Shown here: in pieces, positions 26,125 to 34,147 of the stretch
Layout of the letters: every line of letters starts with the position of its first letter
How positions within the stretch are numbered: position 1 is the stretch's first letter
Origin: M2408 sp040386975
GTDB taxonomy: Bacteria; Bacteroidota; Bacteroidia; Flavobacteriales_D; Crocinitomicaceae
Direction of reading: 5' to 3'
Assembly (NCBI GenBank): GCA_040386975.1
Contig: JAZKEO010000011.1
Coordinates: forward strand, 159,358 to 223,357
Length of the DNA stretch: 64,000 bases
Notes under the pieces: generated by a model
The model's input: the letters and a program-made list of their open reading frames with translations, nothing else
Told to the model about the DNA's origin: nothing
The model's database searches: none
Made by a program: the position numbers and the translations under genes

Positions 26125-26799
26125 TTACTTTCTATTAATCAATTCATTAAAATAATTTTCCATTGGTTTTCCTGCTTCGTAACAATCCAAAATGATTTTG
26201 TCTAAATCAGCACTTAAAATTGTATCTACAGGAAATTCAGCAAAGAAATACCATTGTTTGTTAAAAATCAAAGGTTCAATTTCTCCAGCTTCTTTTAATT
26301 CTTTAGGTATAATTTTATTTTTTTCTCCTCTAATTTCTCCAAAAGTATCTACAAACTTTTTGCTTGTGTAAACGTCTTTAAATTTTTGTGGATTCCGAGC
26401 GATTCCTTCGCGAACGATAAGTAAATCTTCTTTTTCAATTTCATAAACTCCGCCATAAACACGAACATGTTCTGGTGTCAACTCAAAATAAACGCCATTT
26501 ACAGCCTTACTTTTTTTACCGTTCGGAGCAACAACTGCTGAAACCATTAATTTATATGGACTTTTCTCTTTTGAAAAACGAATATCGCGGTTAATTCTAA
26601 AAATGCAATCTTTCGCAAGTAAATCGACATATCTTTTGTCTGTTTTAGTAACCTCCGAAATTAAATGCTGAACAAAGTCGCTGAAAGGTTTTTTGACGAA
26701 ATTTTCGTATCGCTTGCGATTTAGATCAAACCAATCTTTGTTATTATTTGGAGCTAATTCGATAAAAAAATCGATAAATTCTTTCTTAAAAAAGGACAT
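26125..26799 (-). CDS. DUF2461 family protein
   Basis: 224 residues, normal for the family (TIGR02453). Conserved stretches: FFIELAPNNNKDWFDLNRKRYE (about 12-33), CIFRINRDIRFSKEKSPYK (about 66-84), YFELTPEHVRVYGGVYEIEKE. No signal peptide; cytoplasmic. Function unknown. First gene of the DUF2461-DPP4-reductase run on the minus strand, facing a 444-base gap. Confidence 0.88.
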   Translation of the reverse strand: MSFFKKEFIDFFIELAPNNNKDWFDLNRKRYENFVKKPFSDFVQHLISEVTKTDKRYVDLLAKDCIFRINRDIRFSKEKSPYKLMVSAVVAPNGKKSKAVNGVYFELTPEHVRVYGGVYEIEKEDLLIVREGIARNPQKFKDVYTSKKFVDTFGEIRGEKNKIIPKELKEAGEIEPLIFNKQWYFFAEFPVDTILSADLDKIILDCYEAGKPMENYFNELINRK

Positions 26800-27243
26800 T
26801 TCACAGTTTTAGTCGATAAAAGTAGTACTATTGACTATAAAAAACAAATGAAAATGGATGAATGGTTAATAACTTGTTTGAATATTTAATAACCATTTCT
26901 TTCACAAATCTTAAATCTTGCTAAAAGATTTAAGATTTACTCTTATTCTTTTCTTTTTCCGAAAAAGAAGAGTAAGAATTACGAAGACCAAACGTCAGTG
27001 CTGGGAGAACCAAAAGAATCCCGATAGCTATCGGGACGTCGCTATTTATTCTTTCAATCACTCCAATCCTGAAAAACGACCACTTCGGCGAGCTTTCAGC
27101 TTCCTTGTGGTTCCCATTTTTCAGCTCATTCCATTCTTTACAGAATAAAAGGCGACCTTAGATTATCGTGAAAATATGTTTCTATTGAGCAAATCAATAT
27201 TAACTTCTAAAATTATTTTATACTTTTACAGAAAATAAAAAGC
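26800..27243. other. 444-base divergent gap carrying a structured dispersed element
   Basis: No gene I can support. From about 26935 to 27150 there are several fold-back motifs: CTTATTCTTTTCTTTTTCCG with GAAAAAGAAGAGTAAG; a perfect 18-bp palindrome TCCCGATAGCTATCGGGA at 27019-27036; and CTGAAAAA/TTTTTCAG with inner ACCAC/GTGGT at about 27071-27125. A 76-codon ORF on the plus strand (26918-27148) crosses all of them, has low-complexity content (FFFRKRRVR) and is probably not translated. The TCCCGATAGCTATCGGGA palindrome is familiar from Bacteroidota spacers. The flanks 26800-26930 and 27150-27215 are plain AT-rich DNA. Confidence 0.6.
27216..27235 (+). promoter_or_regulatory. Promoter-like motif shared with panB
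   Basis: The 20 bases TTTTATACTTTTACAGAAAA are identical to 20419-20438 and end nine bases before ATG 27244. Confidence 0.6.
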
Positions 27244-27729
27244 ATGAAACAAATTTCCTTTAGTAGTATTGAAAAAGCAATCCAAAAAATCGACAATTTA
27301 GATGACGACGCATTAGAAGTAATTTCTGAATCGTTTTCAAAATCACAACCAACTTTACTTGGTTATGTTATGTCTGCTGCTTTGGAATACAAAAATGAAA
27401 AATTAGAGGGACTTTTGATTTATTATTTCTGCTTGATTTCAGACGCTTTTGCTCATGAAGGAATCGAAGTAAGAGAAGTTACTGACGAAGACATCGATGC
27501 TTTTGAAGAACCATTTTTCGAAATGTTGGATTCTTATTTCGACACAGATGACGACGATATTTTAGAATCATTTTGCGACCAAACAGAACTTGCTCGTTTC
27601 ATGGCAATGGAAATCAGCGTTGAAGACGAAGATGGAACGACTCTTGACGATGAAACAGCTACACAATTGTTTATCGTTACGATGGCACAAATTTCTTTGA
27701 TGTCGAGAGCGATAAAATCAGCTAATTAA
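27244..27729 (+). CDS. Acidic cytoplasmic protein of unknown function
   Basis: 161 residues, strongly acidic (DDDDILESF, VEDEDGTTLDDETA), helical in pattern, no signal or membrane segment. I do not recognise a family. The start ATG follows a promoter-like motif shared with panB. The stop TAA lies within a family B octamer array, and a PaaI-type thioesterase starts 28 bases later, so the two are likely co-transcribed. The acidity could mean nucleic-acid mimicry or just a soluble helper; there is no direct sign of either. Confidence 0.75.
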   Translation: MKQISFSSIEKAIQKIDNLDDDALEVISESFSKSQPTLLGYVMSAALEYKNEKLEGLLIYYFCLISDAFAHEGIEVREVTDEDIDAFEEPFFEMLDSYFDTDDDDILESFCDQTELARFMAMEISVEDEDGTTLDDETATQLFIVTMAQISLMSRAIKSAN

Positions 27730-27756
27730 TCAATTAGCTAATTGGCTAATCAACTA
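27722..27756. repeat. Family B octamer array
   Basis: Units CAATTAGC, TAATTGGC, TAATCAAC run from the stop of the acidic-protein gene to the ATG of the thioesterase gene; the stop codon is within the array and the start codon directly follows its last TAA-type unit. Confidence 0.8.
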
Positions 27757-28164
27757 ATGAAAACTCCAAAAGAAATTGTTGATTTGATGCTTAAAATCGA
27801 TGCTTTTAGTCAATGGCTTGGTGTTGAAATACTCGACATAAAATTGGGTTTTTGTGTTTTAAAAGCGAAAGTTACAAAACACATGCTGAACGGGTTTTCA
27901 ATCGCTCATGGTGGAATTTCGTATTCCTTAGCTGATTCTGCTTTGGCTTTTGCCTCAAATTCAAGAGGAAATCAAGCTGTAAGTATCGAAACTTCCATTT
28001 CACATATCAAAAAAGTGCTAGAAAATGATGTTTTGACAGCAACTTGTATTGAAGTTCAGCGTGGAAAAACGATTGGACGTTATCGTGTTGAGGTCAAAAA
28101 TCAAAGCAACGAACTCATTGCTATTTTCAATGGAACAATTCATATTTCTGATAAAATCTGGTAA
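27757..28164 (+). CDS. PaaI-family hotdog thioesterase
   Basis: 135 residues from ATG 27757; a TTG 15 bases upstream lies in the repeat and is rejected. The hotdog signature HGGISYSLADSALAFASNSRG (about residues 50-71) and the beta-strand ending ELIAIFNGTIHI mark the PaaI branch, which hydrolyses aryl- or hydroxy-phenylacetyl-CoA thioesters. It precedes a MarR regulator and fadN-fadA, which suggests a CoA-ester housekeeping role in beta-oxidation or aromatic breakdown; other CoA thioesters are equally possible. Confidence 0.9.
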   Translation: MKTPKEIVDLMLKIDAFSQWLGVEILDIKLGFCVLKAKVTKHMLNGFSIAHGGISYSLADSALAFASNSRGNQAVSIETSISHIKKVLENDVLTATCIEVQRGKTIGRYRVEVKNQSNELIAIFNGTIHISDKIW

Positions 28165-28199
28165 AAATTAAATCTTTGTTAAAATTTTTTACTTTTTCC

Positions 28200-28228
28200 T
28201 TGTGCGTGCTTAATTTTTTTTATCTTTA
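28200..28228 (+). promoter_or_regulatory. Likely promoter of marR-fadN-fadA
   Basis: TTG (28200-28202), 18 bases, TATCTTTA (28221-28228), 29 bases before the MarR ATG. The final base deviates from TAnnTTTG. A MarR operator could overlap here, but I see no clear palindrome. Confidence 0.5.
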
Positions 28229-28256
28229 GAGTTGAAATTCACTTTTAAAGACACCT

Positions 28257-28697
28257 ATGGATAGCAAACGAACTACTGTTGACTTTTTTATCAGACAAAC
28301 ATGGCATAAAATTCACCGCATGTACAATCAAAAATCATTAGGCTCAGATATCTCCATTTCTGTTGGATATATTCTACTTATGATTGACAAAGAAGGAACT
28401 CCAAGTACACAACTTGGACCTAAAATGGGGATGGAACCTACAAGTTTATCTCGTACCTTAAAAACAATGGAAGACGACGGTTTGATTTTTCGAAAAGTTG
28501 ATGATATTGATAAACGAAAAGTTTTTATTTTTCTAAGCGAAAAAGGTGTTGAAAAAAGAAGAATGGCAAGAGATGTCGTGTTGGACTTTGACAATAGATT
28601 AATCGAAAAAATACCAAAATCGAAGCTGAAAGTATATTTTGAAGTCATGAAATATGTTGATGAATTTAGTGAAAAAGAATTAGCGAATATGAAATAA
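28257..28697 (+). CDS. MarR-family transcriptional regulator
   Basis: 146 residues with the winged helix-turn-helix of the MarR family (about 35-105: GTPSTQLGPKMGMEPTSLSRTLKTMEDDGLIFRKVDDIDKRKVFIFLSEKG). In Flavobacteriales a MarR gene typically heads the beta-oxidation operon and likely responds to acyl-CoA or fatty acids; here it is followed by fadN and fadA. The link is by position, not shown by the sequence. A heptamer hairpin (family D) separates it from fadN. Confidence 0.92.
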   Translation: MDSKRTTVDFFIRQTWHKIHRMYNQKSLGSDISISVGYILLMIDKEGTPSTQLGPKMGMEPTSLSRTLKTMEDDGLIFRKVDDIDKRKVFIFLSEKGVEKRRMARDVVLDFDNRLIEKIPKSKLKVYFEVMKYVDEFSEKELANMK

Positions 28698-28766
28698 TTG
28701 AATGTAAAATTGAGAATGTAGAATTGAGAATTATTCTACATTTTTCATTCTCCATTCTAAATTCAA
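28698..28766. repeat. Family D heptamer array, hairpin (GAATTGA/GAATGTA units)
   Basis: The left arm reads GAATGTA AAATTGA GAATGTA and so on, in 7-base steps; the right arm (ATTCTACATTTTTCATTCTC and following) is its imperfect reverse complement. It starts at the marR stop and ends six bases before the fadN ATG. Confidence 0.8.
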
Positions 28767-28772
28767 AGAAAG

Positions 28773-31178
28773 ATGAATCATATTATAAAAAAAGTTGCCG
28801 TTTTAGGTTCAGGTGTAATGGGTTCTCGAATCGCCTGCCATTTTGCAAACATTGGTTGCGAAGTTTTGCTTCTTGATATTCAGCCTAAAGAATTGAACGA
28901 AAAAGAACTAAAAGCTGGTTTAACGGTTGAATCTCCACAATTCAAAAATAGAATTGTAAACGAAGCGTTAGATGTGGCTGTAAAATCAAATCCATCGCCA
29001 CTTTATAGAAAATCATTTGTATCAAAAATTAAAACAGGAAATTTAAGCGACGATTTACCTCAAATTGCTTCATGTGATTGGGTAATTGAAGTTGTTATTG
29101 AACGTTTGGACATTAAAATTCAACTTTTTGAACAGGTAGAAAAATATCGAAAAGCTGGAACATTAATTTCTTCCAATACATCTGGAATTCCGATTTTCAT
29201 GATGACAAAAGATAGAAGTGATGATTTTAAAGCTCATTTCTGTGGAACACATTTTTTTAATCCACCACGCTATTTACAGCTTTTGGAGATTATTCCAACA
29301 AAACATACTAATCCAGAAATCATTGACTTTTTAAGAAATTTCGGGAGTAAATTTTTAGGTAAAAAAACGGTGATTTGCAAAGACACACCCGCTTTTATTG
29401 CAAATCGTGTTGGTGTTTATTCCATTTTATCACTTTTTCACGCTGTTGAAGAAATGAATTTAACGGTAGATGAAGTCGATAAATTAACTGGTCCAATTTT
29501 AGGAAGACCTAAGTCAGCAACTTTTAGAACCTGTGATGTTGTTGGTTTGGACACACTCGCTCACGTAGCCAAAGGTTTGAAAGAAAATTGCTTGAACGAC
29601 GAAGAAAATGCACTTTTCTCTGTTCCAAATTACATTTCAAAAATGCTTGAAAACGGTTGGTTGGGTTCAAAATCCAAACAAGGTTTTTACAAAAAAGTAA
29701 CTCTTGAAAATGGAAAATCTGAAATCTTAAGTTTAGATTTAAAAACATTGGAATACCGTTCTTCTGAAAAAGTGAAATTCGCAACTTTAGATATCGCAAA
29801 ACCAATCGATGACTTAAAACAACGAACCAAAATGTTGTTTATGGGGCAAGATAAAGCGGGAGAATTTTACCGCAAAATTTTTGGTGGACTTTTTGCCTAT
29901 GTTTCAAACCGCATTCCTGAAATTGCTGACGAATGTTACAAAATTGACGATGCCATAAAAGCTGGTTTTGGTTGGGAACTTGGCCCTTTTGAAACATGGG
30001 ATATCATTGGTTTTGATCAAGGTTTAAAATTAATTGAAAGTCAAGGAAAAAAACCTGCTTCATGGATTTTAGACATGAAAGCAAAGGGAAAAACGACTTT
30101 CTTTAAACAAGAAAAAGGACAAAAACTCTTTTACAATCAAATCTCTGGCGAATATGAAATTATTCCTGGAACAGAAGAATTGATTCTCTTAGACTCACTT
30201 CGAGAAGAAAATACAGTTTGGAAAAATTCTGATTGTACTTTAGTGAATTTAGGCGATGGAATTTTAAACTTAGAATTTCACACCAAAATGAACACCATTG
30301 GAGGTGGCGTAATTCAAGGAATTAACAAATCAATTGAAATTGCTGAAAAAGAATACAAAGGTTTAATCATTTCAAATACTGGTCAAAATTTCTCCGCTGG
30401 AGCAAACGTAGGAATGATTTTCATGATGGCTGCAGAACAAGATTATGACGAGTTAAATTTTGCCATAAAAGCTTTTCAAGACGCAATGATGGCTGTTCGT
30501 TACGCCAATGTTCCAGTAATTGTTGCACCTCACAACATGGCTCTCGGTGGAGCGTGTGAACTTTCTATGCATTCCGACAAAGTCGTTGCCCATGCAGAAT
30601 TGTACATGGGCTTAGTTGAATTTGGAGTTGGCTTAATTCCTGGCGGTGGCGGTTCAAAAGAATTTGCCAAACGACTTTCCGAAGAAATTCACGAAGGAGA
30701 TGTAAAAATCAACAACTTAAGGAATCGTTTTTTAACCATCGGTCAAGCGAAAGTTTCTACTTCAGCACACGAAGCTTTTGATTTAGGCTATTTACGTGAT
30801 GGAATCGATGAAATTGTTGTTAGTCGTGATTTTCAACTCACACGAGCAAAACAAGCTTGCTTAGAACTAGCAGACAAAGGTTACATCGCCCCAAAACGTG
30901 AAAAAAATATCACTGTTTTAGGTCAAGAAGGTTTGGGAATCATATACGTTGGAGCAAATTCAATGAAATCTGGAAACTATATGTCTGAACACGATCAAGT
31001 AATTTCTGAAAAATTAGGTTTCGTACTTTGCGGTGGTGATTTATCTGAAAACACAATTGTTTCCGAACAATACTTATTGGATTTAGAACGAAAAGCATTT
31101 GTTGAATTGTGCCAGCAACGAAAAACATTGGAAAGGCTCGAAAGTCTTGTGAAAAATGGAAAAATTTTGAGAAATTGA
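28773..31178 (+). CDS. fadN: Bifunctional 3-hydroxyacyl-CoA dehydrogenase / enoyl-CoA hydratase, FadN type
   Basis: 801 residues. The dehydrogenase half comes first: NAD motif VLGSGVMGSRIACHFANIGC (about 9-28), SSNTSGIPI, HFCGTHFFNPPRYLQLLEII. The hydratase half (about 485-720) carries NTGQNFSAGANVGMIF and GGACELSMHSDKVVAHAELY. This order matches FadN of Bacillus, not FadB of E. coli. It does the second and third steps of fatty acid beta-oxidation. The thiolase gene follows after a 106-base spacer containing a GC-rich palindrome element. An acyl-CoA dehydrogenase gene, often third in this operon, is absent from the window. Confidence 0.95.
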   Translation: MNHIIKKVAVLGSGVMGSRIACHFANIGCEVLLLDIQPKELNEKELKAGLTVESPQFKNRIVNEALDVAVKSNPSPLYRKSFVSKIKTGNLSDDLPQIASCDWVIEVVIERLDIKIQLFEQVEKYRKAGTLISSNTSGIPIFMMTKDRSDDFKAHFCGTHFFNPPRYLQLLEIIPTKHTNPEIIDFLRNFGSKFLGKKTVICKDTPAFIANRVGVYSILSLFHAVEEMNLTVDEVDKLTGPILGRPKSATFRTCDVVGLDTLAHVAKGLKENCLNDEENALFSVPNYISKMLENGWLGSKSKQGFYKKVTLENGKSEILSLDLKTLEYRSSEKVKFATLDIAKPIDDLKQRTKMLFMGQDKAGEFYRKIFGGLFAYVSNRIPEIADECYKIDDAIKAGFGWELGPFETWDIIGFDQGLKLIESQGKKPASWILDMKAKGKTTFFKQEKGQKLFYNQISGEYEIIPGTEELILLDSLREENTVWKNSDCTLVNLGDGILNLEFHTKMNTIGGGVIQGINKSIEIAEKEYKGLIISNTGQNFSAGANVGMIFMMAAEQDYDELNFAIKAFQDAMMAVRYANVPVIVAPHNMALGGACELSMHSDKVVAHAELYMGLVEFGVGLIPGGGGSKEFAKRLSEEIHEGDVKINNLRNRFLTIGQAKVSTSAHEAFDLGYLRDGIDEIVVSRDFQLTRAKQACLELADKGYIAPKREKNITVLGQEGLGIIYVGANSMKSGNYMSEHDQVISEKLGFVLCGGDLSENTIVSEQYLLDLERKAFVELCQQRKTLERLESLVKNGKILRN

Positions 31179-31185
31179 ACCGTTT

Positions 31186-31264
31186 CCCCCTTTGGAGGGG
31201 GACTAAGGGGGAGGACAATTTATAAATCAAAAGTCACCCACCTTAATCCTCCCTCAAGGGAGGA
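31186..31264. repeat. Family E GC-rich double palindrome (CCCCCT…AGGGGG, CCTCCCT…AGGGAGG)
   Basis: Within the fadN-fadA spacer lie CCCCCTTTGGAGGGGG and, 45-50 bases later, CCTCCCTCAAGGGAGG, embedded in matching purine/pyrimidine flanks (AAGGGGGAGGA and TCCTCCC) that allow a larger fold. GC content is sharply above its surroundings. Such elements recur between genes in Bacteroidota. It could attenuate or stabilise the transcript between the two genes. Confidence 0.85.
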
Positions 31265-31284
31265 AAACTTAAAAAACAACATTT

Positions 31285-32466
31285 ATGACAAAAAATACAG
31301 CATACATAGTAGCAGGATTCCGTTCCGCAGTTGGAAAAGCAGGAAAAGGAGGTTTCCGATTTTTACGTCCTGATGATTTAGCGGCAGATGTAATCAAACA
31401 TTTGATGGCACAATTTCCTCAATTGGATCCAACTCGTGTGGAAGATGTGATTGTAGGAAATGCCATGCCTGAATCTGAGCAAGGTTTGAACATGGGTCGT
31501 TTGATTTCCTTGATGGGAATGAATACGGATAAAGTTCCAGGAATGACCGTAAATCGCTATTGTTCATCAGGTTTGGAAACAATCGCTATTGCAAAAGCAA
31601 AAATCGAAGCTGGAATGGCGGATTGCATTATTGCTGGCGGAGCTGAATCGATGTCCATGATTCCGATGGGAGGTTGGCGCGTTGTTCCAAATGCGAAAGT
31701 TGGAAAAGAAAATCCGACTTATTATTGGGGAATGGGTTTGACTGCGGAAGCAGTTGCAAAGCAGTATAATGTTTCTCGTGAGGATCAAGATGTTTTTGCT
31801 TTAAAGTCACATGAAAAAGCAATTTCAGCAATCAAATCGGGAAGATTTAAAGACGATATTGTGCCCATTTCAGTCGAGCAAATTTTCTTAGATGAAAACG
31901 AAAAACGTCAAGTAAAAACCTTTGTTGTTGATACTGATGAAGGTCCAAGAGCAAGTACAATTGAAGCTTTAAATGCTTTGAAACCAGTTTTTGCCAATGG
32001 TGGAAGTGTTACTGCAGGAAATTCTTCACAAACATCTGATGGAGCAGCGTTCGTTTTAGTGATGTCAGAAAAAATGATGAAAGAATTAAACATTGAACCA
32101 ATTGCACGTTTGGTAAGTTACGCTGTTGTTGGTGTTGAGCCGCGCATTATGGGAATTGGTCCGGTTGACGCTATTCCAAAAGCAATTCAAATGGCTGGAT
32201 TAAAGCAAAACGACATCAATTTATTTGAGTTAAATGAAGCTTTTGCCTCACAATCTTTGGCGGTAACAAGAGAATTACAACTCAATCCTGAACTCGTGAA
32301 TGTAAACGGTGGAGCAATTGCCTTAGGTCATCCACTTGGTTGTTCTGGAGCAAAATTATCCGTTCAAATCATGAATGAATTGAAAAAACGTGGCGAAAAA
32401 TATGGAGTTGTAACAATGTGCGTTGGAACCGGACAAGGAGCAGCTGGAGTTTTTGAGATGATGTAA
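31285..32466 (+). CDS. fadA: Acetyl-CoA C-acyltransferase (thiolase)
   Basis: 393 residues. All thiolase motifs are visible: catalytic Cys in NRYCSSGLETIA (near 93), NGGAIALGHPLGCSGAK with the active His, and the second Cys in MCVGTGQGAAGVFE near the C-terminus. AGGAESMSMIPMGG is also typical. It cleaves 3-ketoacyl-CoA with CoA to acetyl-CoA and a shortened acyl-CoA, completing the cycle with FadN. Confidence 0.96.
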   Translation: MTKNTAYIVAGFRSAVGKAGKGGFRFLRPDDLAADVIKHLMAQFPQLDPTRVEDVIVGNAMPESEQGLNMGRLISLMGMNTDKVPGMTVNRYCSSGLETIAIAKAKIEAGMADCIIAGGAESMSMIPMGGWRVVPNAKVGKENPTYYWGMGLTAEAVAKQYNVSREDQDVFALKSHEKAISAIKSGRFKDDIVPISVEQIFLDENEKRQVKTFVVDTDEGPRASTIEALNALKPVFANGGSVTAGNSSQTSDGAAFVLVMSEKMMKELNIEPIARLVSYAVVGVEPRIMGIGPVDAIPKAIQMAGLKQNDINLFELNEAFASQSLAVTRELQLNPELVNVNGGAIALGHPLGCSGAKLSVQIMNELKKRGEKYGVVTMCVGTGQGAAGVFEMM

Positions 32467-32475
32467 ATTTAAGTT

Positions 32476-33564
32476 ATGAAATATTTGAAAATTATTTTTA
32501 TTTCTTTGCTGTTTTTTGCTTGTGAAAGTAAAAATGAAATTGCGAAAGAATTTTTCTTTTTGAAAAACGCTCAAGACGCTTGCAATGTGAATATTAATAA
32601 TATTTTTGAAAAATCTAGTTCATTAAAAGAGGAAGCCGAAGATAAATCTGAAGGGCCAGACTTTCACAAAAAAATCGACAAATTATATTTAACGAATCAA
32701 GTGATTTTAGATTCATTAGCGGCAATAATTAATTCTATTGAAAATCTGAAAGAAAAAATACTTTTAGCTGAAGGTGTTTATTTCAAAAAAAGAGATGATA
32801 TTGAAAGTTTCCAAATTCAAACATCTGAAAGAAAGCATTATTGGACAAATCCCAAAATCGATTTAGATAATAATTATGTAAGGGAAATTAAAAGTTTAGA
32901 GACGAGAATCTTTAAATATAGGGCTTGGGTAATTCATCATGTTTGTAAGTATAACACGGAGGCATGTGATAATGCCAGAAAATTTTATTTTATTGACCCA
33001 AAAATTGTAAAAGGAAGTCACTTTAAAAGCAAAAAAAATGAACTTGAAAAATCATTCATAAATGTTGCTCCTGATGATTTTGAAGGATTAAAACTTTTTT
33101 ACTTGACCATATCAGATGAAAATATTTTTATAGACCAAGAAGTCGATTTTTTTATGGAAAAGCAAAGTTTAATTAAATCTTTAACGGTTCTTACAATTAC
33201 TGAATCAAAAATTTTAAATGCAACTCATGAGGCTGTATGTTTGTTGAGGTATCGTTTTGCAAATTGTGGTGGTTATGCAGTTGACAAAATTTTTGTAAAT
33301 GTTGATGGTCCTGAAGCTGTGCGGCAAGGTGACAGTGTTGAGCTAAGATTATTTTATTCTTTTTACAATAGTAAACAAGAACCTATAATCAATATTAAAA
33401 ATTTAGATTCTCGTAGATACAAATTAAAACAAAAAGACGGCATAGCTTATTTGATATTTAAAGCAGATAAAGAAATGGATATCAAGGGTTTGTTGACGAT
33501 TTTAAATAAGTCAGGTGTTCCGAAAACTAATGAATGGAGCAAGAAAATAAGTGTTTTAAAATAA
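32476..33564 (+). CDS. Lipoprotein of unknown function
   Basis: 362 residues beginning MKYLKIIFISLLFFACESK, a clear lipoprotein signal with lipobox FFAC. The central part (about 40-160) is helical with charged coiled-coil character; the C-terminal third (about 235-360) is beta-rich (DSVELRLFYSFYNSKQEPII). The arrangement of helical N-half and Ig-like C-half faintly recalls GldM, but I see no defining motif and do not assign it. It starts nine bases after fadA, so it is probably in the same transcript, although a lipoprotein has no evident place in beta-oxidation. Confidence 0.75.
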   Translation: MKYLKIIFISLLFFACESKNEIAKEFFFLKNAQDACNVNINNIFEKSSSLKEEAEDKSEGPDFHKKIDKLYLTNQVILDSLAAIINSIENLKEKILLAEGVYFKKRDDIESFQIQTSERKHYWTNPKIDLDNNYVREIKSLETRIFKYRAWVIHHVCKYNTEACDNARKFYFIDPKIVKGSHFKSKKNELEKSFINVAPDDFEGLKLFYLTISDENIFIDQEVDFFMEKQSLIKSLTVLTITESKILNATHEAVCLLRYRFANCGGYAVDKIFVNVDGPEAVRQGDSVELRLFYSFYNSKQEPIINIKNLDSRRYKLKQKDGIAYLIFKADKEMDIKGLLTILNKSGVPKTNEWSKKISVLK

Positions 33565-33640
33565 TATAATCATACTTACAACTTTATAAAATTTAGTAAC
33601 TTTCTATAATCATAATGATAACTTTTCAAGCTAAATGCTT

Positions 33641-34093
33641 TCAAATCAAGCCAAACTGCTTAAAATGATGTGTAAAATGTTTCGCTGATAAACGTTTCCA
33701 TTGTTCAAAATTCAAAGGACCATAATACGGATGAATTTCAGCCATAGCAGGATTATTTTCGTAAAGTTCCTCGAAATGTAACCATGTTTCGATAAATTCA
33801 TCAACTGCTAATTCAATTTCTTCGTGACGTAAAACTTCGTTAGCTGGAGCAAAAGGAACGGTAATGTTTTGAGCCATTTCTTTCTCAGATTCAATGAAAA
33901 GCAACATACGCGGAATTTTTTCTTCTTCAATGATTTGTGGCTGAGGATTTTCTCCCGTTGCGATTTTCAAAATATCCGTTAAATGTTCTACCATGCGTTG
34001 AGCACTCATTCCACCCCAAAGTGCTTTGTGTTCAGCAGTCAATTTCTCTAAAACTGGTAAAATACTTTCTAAGTTTGGTTCTATAAATGTCAT
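33641..34093 (-). CDS. DinB-like / DUF1569-type protein
   Basis: 150 residues, no signal. WGGMSAQRMVEHLTDIL near the N-terminus and HPYYGPLNFEQWKRLSAKHFTHHFKQFGL at the C-terminus are hallmarks of DUF1569/DinB-like four-helix proteins, with His residues placed to bind metal (HL, KHFTHH). The superfamily includes thiol-dependent metalloenzymes; the substrate is unknown. It lies downstream of the lipid kinase gene, from which a family A array separates it. Confidence 0.85.
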   Translation of the reverse strand: MTFIEPNLESILPVLEKLTAEHKALWGGMSAQRMVEHLTDILKIATGENPQPQIIEEEKIPRMLLFIESEKEMAQNITVPFAPANEVLRHEEIELAVDEFIETWLHFEELYENNPAMAEIHPYYGPLNFEQWKRLSAKHFTHHFKQFGLI

Positions 34094-34094
34094 T

Positions 34095-34147
34095 CTAGTT
34101 ATGAGTTATGAGTTATGAGTTATGAGTTTTTGTAGCACTCATAATTA
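34095..34147. repeat. Family A heptamer array (GAGTTAT x4) with short return arm
   Basis: Four consecutive GAGTTAT/AGTTATG units at about 34096-34125, then CTCATAATTATT pairing back. It fills the whole spacer between the lipid-kinase stop and the DinB-like start (both on the minus strand). Confidence 0.85.

Noticed and set aside
26918..27148. 76-codon ORF in the divergent gap
   Set aside because: It crosses three hairpins, is low-complexity and has no leader; more likely a non-coding element.
28328..28648. 106-codon ORF on the minus strand
   Set aside because: Antisense shadow of the MarR gene.
32476..33564. Assignment of the lipoprotein as GldM-like
   Set aside because: Only a vague resemblance in layout; it is a lipoprotein, whereas GldM is an inner-membrane protein, and no specific motif is seen.
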